NCBI GenBank assembly: GCA_025935515.1
Contig: JAICVC010000009.1
Coordinates: 1-25,478, forward strand
Reading direction: 5' to 3'
Source of the DNA: Sphingomonas sp.
GTDB taxonomy: Bacteria > Pseudomonadota > Alphaproteobacteria > Sphingomonadales > Sphingomonadaceae
DNA: 25,478 nt
Part shown: in pieces, positions 21,212-25,478 of the stretch
Layout of the letters: each line of letters opens with the position of its first letter
Numbering within the stretch: the stretch's first letter is position 1
Notes under the pieces: generated by a model
What the model was told of the DNA's origin: nothing
Databases searched by the model: none
The model's input: only the letters and a program-made list of their open reading frames with translations
Position numbers and translations under genes: made by a program

Positions 21212-22335
21212 CCCGATACCTTTGACGTCGTGAAACCAAGCATATCGCGCTTCTCGCTGTCGCTGAGGAAACCCGCGGCCCCGACCTGCTCCCACAATTT
21301 CGCGCGGTCCTCGGCGAGCTCGCTGATCTGGTCGGTATCGACGCTCAGGTTCACCGGCCCGAGCCAGTCGCTCAGCATCTTGCCGAGCCCCTCCAGGATG
21401 AGCCCGGCCATCGGCAGGATCGTCTGACGGTACAGCGCCCGCCCAGCCTCGCGCGCATTGGCGTAGGTCGCGTCGCCAGGAAGTCCGACCAGCACCGGCG
21501 GCACCCCGAAGGCCAGCGCGATGTCGCGCGCCGCGCCTTCCTTCAGCGCCACGAAATCCATGTCCGCCGGAGTCAGGCTCAGCGCCTGCCACTTCAGCCC
21601 ACCCTCGAGCAGCAGCGGCCGCCCGGCATTGCCGCTGCCCGCAAATTCCTGTGCCAGCTCGTCTTTCAGCCGCTTGAACTGCTCGGCCGACATGACGGCG
21701 CCATCCGCCGGCTCGTAGCTCAACGCCCCGCTCGGCCGCGCCGCATTGTCGAGCAGCGCCTTGTTCCAGCGGCTCGCCCGGTTGTGCACGCTCGCAGCGG
21801 CAATCGCCGCCTCGATGCAGCCCATCCCATAATGGTCATCGCGCGGGTGCAGCGCCTTCAAATGGGCGACCTGCATCCGCTCCAGCCCATCGGTGCGCTC
21901 GATCCGCACCGCCTGGCCGGCCGCGCGGTAAAGATAGGCGACCGGCCAGCCGCGCTCGTCGCAGATCGCACTGACCCGCTCTGGCCGAAGCGAGATCAGC
22001 TCCTCGGGCGCGTCGCGCCCGTCGGCGAGCAGCTGCACATACGCATTGCCGTGCAGCAAGAGGTTCGCCGCGATCGCTTCCAGCAGCCCGTCACCCTTGA
22101 CCAGCGCCACTGCGCGCTCATCGCCATCCACGGTCAGCGAGCCGAGCATCCCAGCGACCAGCCGCACCGCGCGCTGCCCCACCGGATTGCGCCGATACAC
22201 CTCCTCGAACTGCTCGGAATAGGAGCGAGCGAACCCCACCTCCTGGCTGTCTGTATTCAGCCCAAGGGACGCCCAAACTGGCACAAACGGCCTAGCGTCC
22301 GCCGGCGCGCTCTTGCGCCCGAACCACCACCCCAT
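21208..22335 (-). CDS. Portal protein, HK97 family (RcGTA g3-like)
   Basis: 375 residues. ARSYSEQFEEVYRRNPVGQRAVRLVAGMLGSL, LLLHGNAYVQLLADGRDAPEELISLRPERVSAI, HLKALHPRDDHYGMGCIEAA, FKRLKDELAQEFAGSGNAGRPLLLEGGLKWQALSLTPADMDFVALKEGAARDIALAFGVPPVLVGLPGDATYANAREAGRALYRQTILPM are consecutive portal-family blocks. The C-terminus is short. The portal is the 12-subunit DNA channel at one capsid vertex and docks the terminase. AGGAG lies 7 nt before ATG 22335. Unlike in RcGTA it is separated from the terminase gene by a HEPN-like gene and 147 nt with two inverted repeats. Confidence 0.95.
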   Translation of the reverse strand: MGWWFGRKSAPADARPFVPVWASLGLNTDSQEVGFARSYSEQFEEVYRRNPVGQRAVRLVAGMLGSLTVDGDERAVALVKGDGLLEAIAANLLLHGNAYVQLLADGRDAPEELISLRPERVSAICDERGWPVAYLYRAAGQAVRIERTDGLERMQVAHLKALHPRDDHYGMGCIEAAIAAASVHNRASRWNKALLDNAARPSGALSYEPADGAVMSAEQFKRLKDELAQEFAGSGNAGRPLLLEGGLKWQALSLTPADMDFVALKEGAARDIALAFGVPPVLVGLPGDATYANAREAGRALYRQTILPMAGLILEGLGKMLSDWLGPVNLSVDTDQISELAEDRAKLWEQVGAAGFLSDSEKRDMLGFTTSKVSG

Positions 22336-22364
22336 CGCTCGCTCCTAAGCTTGAGCCGCCGAGC

Positions 22365-22400
22365 ATAAGCGGCAAATTCGCGCAGCGATTTGCTGCTTAT
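22365..22400. repeat. 13-nt inverted repeat upstream of the portal gene
   Basis: ATAAGCGGCAAAT (22365-22377) and ATTTGCTGCTTAT (22388-22400) are inverted copies with one G/T mismatch and a 10-nt spacer. It is unlike the other repeats in the cluster, being A+T-rich, and lies 30 nt before the portal start codon in the coding direction. It could be an operator or an mRNA stem-loop. Confidence 0.75.
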
Positions 22401-22457
22401 TTCGAAGAGTCGGCGAAAGCCGGCCAGCGGGTCGCCGCCACGGCGAACCCGACTGAC

Positions 22458-22480
22458 GTCACGCGATTCACTCGCGTGAC
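22458..22480 (-). terminator. Stem-loop just after the HEPN-like gene
   Basis: GTCACGCGA (22458-22466) and TCGCGTGAC (22472-22480) form a perfect 9-bp stem with a 5-nt loop. On the minus strand it starts 3 nt after the stop of the HEPN-like gene. No T run follows (GTCAGTCGGG), so it may be an mRNA-stabilising or processing hairpin rather than a true terminator. Confidence 0.6.
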
Positions 22481-22482
22481 GG

Positions 22483-22929
22483 CTACTTCCGAATGTAGTT
22501 TGCTACCTTGTCGCCCACTTCGCGCAGCGTCGCCTGAACCCTATTCAAATGCGACACCTTTCCTGCCATCTCCGGCCCATAACGCATGATCAAATATTCT
22601 CGCGCTTCTGACAGATGCCCCAAATGCGCAGCTGTTTTCTTGCGCAGGGAAAGCCCCTCGTCAGCTGCCAAGCGCCGCCGACGCGCAAGATCATGATTGA
22701 AACCCCTGAGACTTGAGGAGGCATGTCCGCGCATCATCAAGAATGCATTCAAATAGAGTTCAATCGCGTGGATTGCTGCCAGTCGATATGGCGCTCGGCT
22801 CAAGGGCTTGCCTTTACGCCCTTTTGTAAGAAGCACTTCAGCGGCGCGGCGATACTCATCCGCAAGCTCAAGGACTTGATTTGGGCTCGCCTCGTCACCG
22901 GGGAAGAATTGTTGAACTTCGACCGACAT
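22483..22929 (-). CDS. HEPN-like domain protein inserted between terminase and portal
   Basis: 148 residues, all-helical. The stretch RAPYRLAAIHAIELYLNAFLMMRG contains R49-x4-H54, the R-x4-6-H signature of HEPN domains, followed by LRGFNHDL, another common HEPN element, and AREYLIMRYGPEM. HEPN proteins are often RNases of toxin-antitoxin, abortive-infection or CRISPR systems; others are non-catalytic partners of nucleotidyltransferases. The gene looks lower in G+C than its neighbours (TTCAAATATTC-like stretches), which suggests transfer. GGAGGA abuts the ATG and a 12-nt near-palindrome (CCGATCTATCGG, 22934-22945) overlaps the ribosome site. No nucleotidyltransferase partner is nearby. No such gene is part of RcGTA. 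Confidence 0.72.
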   Translation of the reverse strand: MSVEVQQFFPGDEASPNQVLELADEYRRAAEVLLTKGRKGKPLSRAPYRLAAIHAIELYLNAFLMMRGHASSSLRGFNHDLARRRRLAADEGLSLRKKTAAHLGHLSEAREYLIMRYGPEMAGKVSHLNRVQATLREVGDKVANYIRK

Positions 22930-22964
22930 TCCTCCGATCTATCGGCGCATTGTTCAAATACGGT

Positions 22965-24359
22965 TTATAACCTCCGCACCCGCGGAACCCCTGACCGGGT
23001 CTCACCCAGCACCGTCATCGCCCACACCATCGCATCCGCCCGGTCCGGCGACCGCCCGGGCCCATCGTAACCTCCGCCGGCGATCATCCCACCGAGCTCG
23101 GCCTCCAATTCCGGAAACTCGCCCGCGAAAAACGCCTTCCCAGTCTCGAACTTGAGCGCGATCGGCTCGGCCCGAGCGGATTTGCCGCGCGACGCGTGCA
23201 CCAACCGCACGAACAGCCCGAGGTCGGCTGCGTTGAGCACGCTCTGCACCATCGACCCGCCATTGTTTGCCTCGGCGACCACCTGGGCCGTGTCCCAGCG
23301 CGCGGCGGCGGCCGCGACCCTGCTCGACCAGCCTTCGGGCGAAAGCCCGCGCACGCTCGCATCCTCGAGCACGTAGAGCTTATTCTCCCTGGAGCCGCAC
23401 ACCACGATCCCGCACGCGTCCGAATTCTCGCCAGCCCCCGCCGGCGGATCGACCCCGACCAGGATCCGATCAAAGCCCCTCTCCCCCTGAGGGAGAGGGA
23501 GGGGCCCGCCGCGAAGCGGCGGGAGGATGAGGGCGTGAACCCGCGCCCGCTCAATCATCTCCCGCGTCCACAGCGCCCCCTCCACATCTTGCAGCAGCAC
23601 GCCATCCAGCTCCTGCGCGCCGATCCGCGTGCCGCCGTAGGTCGCCCTCATCACGTCGATGAATCTTTCGTCGAGGTTGATGTTGTCGCTCGTCCTGCCC
23701 GTGGTCGTCACCGTCCACTCGCCGTCCCGGATCCGTTCGAGCAGCGGCATCGGCCGCGGCGTCGTCGTCACCAGCGCCCGTGCCCTTTGGCCCCGCCTGA
23801 GGCCGAACTGCAGATTGTCCCACGCCGCTTCCGCCTGCCGCCACTTGGCCAGCTCGTCCGCCCACGCAAAATCATGTTCCGGCCCGCGCAAACCATCGGC
23901 ATGGTCGCCGGAGAATAATTGCGCCTCGCTGCCGTTCGGCCATTTGATCCGCCCCAGGCTCGGCTCCCAGTGCAGCCGCCGGCGGTACCGCCGCGCGATG
24001 CTCAGCAGCCCGCTGACGCCCTCGACCATGATGGTGCGCGTGTCAGCGATGCTCGCCCCGACCAGCGCGACGCGGACCTTGGGCTTCCCGTTGGCGAGCC
24101 GGAAGATCCATTCCGCCCCCGCCCTCGTCTTGCCGAACCCGCGCCCGGCCATCATCAGCCAGACGCGCCAGCCCTCGCCACCCGGCGGCAGCTGGTTCTC
24201 GTGCGCCCACATCTCGAAGTCGGCGTCGAGCTTCAGCATCTGCTCGACCGTTGCGGTCTCAAATATCTTGCGCTGCTGCTCCTCCGTCGCCGCTTTCAGC
24301 ATCCCCTTCTCGTGGCGCAGCACCCCGTAATCCGGCTCTTTCCGCTTCCTGCTCTTCAT
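22965..24359 (-). CDS. Large terminase, ATPase and nuclease (RcGTA g2-like)
   Basis: 464 residues. Walker A AGRGFGKT at 71-78, an ATPase block ALVGASIADTRTIMVEG, Walker B with DFAWADE at 163-169, and coupling motif TTTPRP at 198-203. The nuclease domain starts at RILVGVDPPAG with D304 and continues with ACGIVVCG, VVAEANNGG and the final SPDRADAMVWAM. It pumps and cuts DNA into the head. Residues about 275-295 (HALILPPLRGGPLPLPQGERG) are an in-frame repeat insertion in the linker between the two domains. The chosen ATG overlaps the small terminase by 101 nt; an alternative ATG at 24302 would cut the overlap to 44 nt. Confidence 0.95.
   Translation of the reverse strand: MKSRKRKEPDYGVLRHEKGMLKAATEEQQRKIFETATVEQMLKLDADFEMWAHENQLPPGGEGWRVWLMMAGRGFGKTRAGAEWIFRLANGKPKVRVALVGASIADTRTIMVEGVSGLLSIARRYRRRLHWEPSLGRIKWPNGSEAQLFSGDHADGLRGPEHDFAWADELAKWRQAEAAWDNLQFGLRRGQRARALVTTTPRPMPLLERIRDGEWTVTTTGRTSDNINLDERFIDVMRATYGGTRIGAQELDGVLLQDVEGALWTREMIERARVHALILPPLRGGPLPLPQGERGFDRILVGVDPPAGAGENSDACGIVVCGSRENKLYVLEDASVRGLSPEGWSSRVAAAAARWDTAQVVAEANNGGSMVQSVLNAADLGLFVRLVHASRGKSARAEPIALKFETGKAFFAGEFPELEAELGGMIAGGGYDGPGRSPDRADAMVWAMTVLGETRSGVPRVRRL
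23475..23533 (-). repeat. Double-hairpin palindromic repeat inserted in the large terminase gene
   Basis: CCCTCTCCC (23477-23485) pairs with GGGAGAGGG (23491-23499), loop CCTGA. CCCGCCGC (23505-23512) pairs with GCGGCGGG (23516-23523), loop GAA. The tail is AGGATGAGGG. About 21 codons are added without a stop or frameshift. RcGTA-type terminases go straight from the ALWT-x-x-x-I-E/D-x-x-R helix to the (I/V)-V-x-V-D-P-P strand at this point, so the element fell in a surface linker. Confidence 0.88.
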
Positions 24360-24837
24360 CCCGCTTCTTCAATCGCTGGAGCTTGCGGACCAGCCGCTCG
24401 CGAATTTCGTCCACGTCCTCGGCCGGCAGTTCGCTGTCCGCCTCGATCGCCGTTTCCCGGTGCATCTTCAGCAGCTGCAAACCGAGCTGGTTCGAATATT
24501 CGAGCATCCGCTCGATGCTGCCGTCCTTGCGCGTGACCACCTTTTCGGTGCCATTGAAGGCGCGGTCGAGCAGCACCAGCTCGAGCCGCGAATAGGCACC
24601 GGCGAGCGTCTCGATCCAGTCGGCCCGGAACCCCGCGTCCATCTTGCGGCGGCGATAAGCCACGGTCATCCGCACGCCGCTCCGCCGGCACGCCTCGCTG
24701 ACGTTGCACGTCGTGCCGAGCACGCTCAGAAACTTGGCGGCTTTCTCCTTGGACCAATCGCGTTTGGCTCGCTTTTTGAGCTGCGGCTTCCTTGCCGCGA
24801 CCAGCGTCAGCTTCGCCTTCCGCCCCAATCGACCCAT
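24259..24837 (-). CDS. Small terminase-like DNA-binding protein (RcGTA g1-like)
   Basis: 192 residues from ATG 24837. The N-terminus is very basic (GRLGRKAKLTLVAARKPQLKKRAKRDWSKEKAAKFL), followed by a helix-turn-helix (LGTTCNVSEACRRSGVRMTVAYRRRKMDAGFRADW, about 40-74), a central helix (LAGAYSRLELVLLDRAFNGTEKVV) and a long charged helix (EDVDEIRERLVRKLQRLKKRDEEQEAER). This matches GTA small terminases. The C-terminus AAPREGDAESGDGGAAAQDI is probably disordered and its coding overlaps the large terminase gene. A longer frame to 24879 (PRLRGDDE) only reads through the adjacent repeat, so it is rejected; AAAAGGG precedes the chosen ATG. Confidence 0.83.
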   Translation of the reverse strand: MGRLGRKAKLTLVAARKPQLKKRAKRDWSKEKAAKFLSVLGTTCNVSEACRRSGVRMTVAYRRRKMDAGFRADWIETLAGAYSRLELVLLDRAFNGTEKVVTRKDGSIERMLEYSNQLGLQLLKMHRETAIEADSELPAEDVDEIRERLVRKLQRLKKRDEEQEAERAGLRGAAPREGDAESGDGGAAAQDI

Positions 24838-24846
24838 TCCCTTTTC

Positions 24847-24870
24847 GTCATCCCCGCGAAGGCGGGGACC
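24847..24870 (-). repeat. Palindromic repeat, CGTCAYCCC family, upstream of the small terminase gene
   Basis: TCCCCGC (24851-24857) pairs with GCGGGGA (24862-24868) around GAAG, preceded by CGTCA and followed by CCCAG. This CGTCATCCCCGCGAAGGCGGGGACC form is common in alphaproteobacteria. On the minus strand it ends in GGGGATGACG 9 nt before the ATG, the same orientation as the copies before the capsid and tape-measure genes. Confidence 0.88.
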
Positions 24871-24881
24871 CAGAATCAAAA

Positions 24882-24913
24882 TCGGGCCGAACTCCCTCGA
24901 GGGAGTGGCCCGA
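24882..24913 (-). terminator. Terminator-like hairpin in the leader of the small terminase gene
   Basis: TCGGGCC (24882-24888) pairs with GGCCCGA (24907-24913), and ACTCCC/GGGAGT continues the stem (24891-24906, loop TCGA) after a 2-nt bulge. On the minus strand it is followed by ATTTTGATTCT, a short T-rich stretch. It lies downstream of the promoter at 24938-24966 and upstream of the small terminase ATG, so it could end transcription of the gene at 24996 or act as an attenuator. Confidence 0.68.
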
Positions 24914-24937
24914 CTCGCAATTCTTCACTGTGCCTGA

Positions 24938-24966
24938 CGTGTACCGAATCAGCGTGACGGTGTCAA
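24938..24966 (-). promoter_or_regulatory. Sigma-70-like promoter reading into the structural cluster
   Basis: On the minus strand TTGACA (24966-24961), a 17-nt spacer and TACACG (24943-24938). The -35 box is perfect; the -10 box is poor (TA-A--), so an activator may be needed. The region upstream (24967-24985) is A+T-rich (AAATAGGTAAAATAATTG), like an UP element. It lies between the stop of the right-edge gene and the hairpin at 24882-24913. Confidence 0.6.
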
Positions 24967-24995
24967 CAATTATTTTACCTATTTGGTTCTCGATC

Positions 24996-25478
24996 TCACA
25001 CGAGGTGCTCGCTGTGGCCATAGACCAGGATGGTCATGTAACCCTCGCGTGCTGCCGGCCGCGCGTGGGGTTCGACGGCGCTCGCCTCGAACCGTTCGGC
25101 GGTGGCTTCGTCGCAACCATATTGCGGAGTCACCGATCCCGACTTGGCGACCACCCGGCAATGCTCGACCGCGCCCTTGCCGTCGATCGCCAACGCCATC
25201 ACCTGGCCGCTCAACAGCAGTTCTCCCGGCTGCAGCTCGGGCGCCTTGGGCATCGCGCCGGGGCTGAAGCGGCGCTCGAAGGTGAGGCGGGTATATTGGT
25301 TCTTGGCGCTCGCCGAGCTGCTGCTCTTGGTCATCGCCGCCTCGCTGCCGGTGACCGAGCAGTCCTGGCCCTTGCCGGCGCCGAGGCTCGATTCGTAATG
25401 GCAGGACTGGGCCTTGCCGTCGTCGGTGACGGTGACCGTCACTTTCTCCCACCAGGGAGCGGTCGAGGTCAGGGTTGC
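24996..25478 (-). CDS. Partial protein resembling a TonB C-terminal domain
   Basis: The frame is open to the right edge, giving the C-terminal 160 residues. It begins ATLTSTAPWWEKVTVTVTDDG and has a serine-rich segment with two cysteines (AQSCHYESSLGAGKGQDCSV), then FERRFSPGAMPKAPELQPGELLLSGQVMALAIDGKGAVEHCRVVAKSG and CDEATAERFEAS. The x-x-x-V/I-D-G-K-G-x-V-x-x-C-x-V-x-x-x-S-G pattern followed by a cysteine and a helix resembles sphingomonad proteins with a TonB C-terminal domain, probably periplasmic. The start lies outside the window. A hairpin with a short T stretch lies 83 nt downstream. Assignment is by pattern only. Confidence 0.6.
   Translation of the reverse strand, partial: ATLTSTAPWWEKVTVTVTDDGKAQSCHYESSLGAGKGQDCSVTGSEAAMTKSSSSASAKNQYTRLTFERRFSPGAMPKAPELQPGELLLSGQVMALAIDGKGAVEHCRVVAKSGSVTPQYGCDEATAERFEASAVEPHARPAAREGYMTILVYGHSEHLV

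Noticed and set aside
22723..23070. Plus-strand frame opposite the HEPN-like gene as an antitoxin
   Set aside because: It is antisense to two genes, has no good ribosome site and no antitoxin-like motif.

Overview
The window is high-G+C DNA from an alphaproteobacterium, most likely a sphingomonad. The signs are the gene families (proline-rich OmpA-like porin, DUF2793, DUF6127, a MarR-like regulator with a large N-terminal domain), heavy use of ATGA stop/start overlaps, and interspersed palindromic repeats typical of that group. This assignment is inferred from family resemblance, not from a marker gene.

Left flank (1-6.3 kb): ordinary chromosome. It holds the end of an unidentified (possibly DUF1801-like) gene, an ExoD-family membrane protein, tRNA-Val(TAC), a winged-helix regulator, a small coiled-coil protein, an overlapping pair encoding a short-chain dehydrogenase and a CysQ-type phosphatase, an exported L,D-transpeptidase with a good sigma-70-like promoter, and a beta-barrel outer-membrane protein with its own terminator.

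Main body (6.46-24.84 kb, nearly all on the minus strand): a complete virion-structural cluster in the order of the Rhodobacter capsulatus gene transfer agent (RcGTA). Read 5'->3' on the minus strand: small terminase, large terminase, [HEPN-like gene], portal, DUF6127 protein, prohead protease, HK97 capsid, [beta-helix spike, opposing methyltransferase gene, two tiny ORFs, fiber-tail adaptor], head-tail connector, head closure, small unknown, tail terminator, major tail protein, two tail-assembly chaperones, very short tape measure, TIM-barrel/DUF2460 fusion, DUF2163 hub, NlpC/P60 peptidase, megatron-like tail-tip protein, DUF2793 protein. No integrase, repressor, replication or lysis gene is present, so this looks like a domesticated GTA-like element rather than an intact prophage. 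Most genes overlap by 4 nt (ATGA), which suggests translational coupling.

The parts that depart from the canonical layout are the interesting ones: (i) a receptor-binding cassette between capsid and connector, whose spike shares a C-terminal tag with the DUF2793 protein at the far end of the cluster; (ii) a HEPN-family gene with an R-x4-H motif between terminase and portal; (iii) a TIM-barrel-like region carried by the DUF2460 protein while the megatron protein is short; (iv) at least eight palindromic repeats, three in the same orientation just upstream of the small terminase, capsid and tape-measure genes, and two read in frame inside the large terminase and the protease; (v) a promoter followed by a terminator-like hairpin in the leader of the small terminase gene.

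Right edge: a 5'-truncated gene for a protein resembling TonB C-terminal domains. All functions are read from sequence motifs by eye; no database search was possible.
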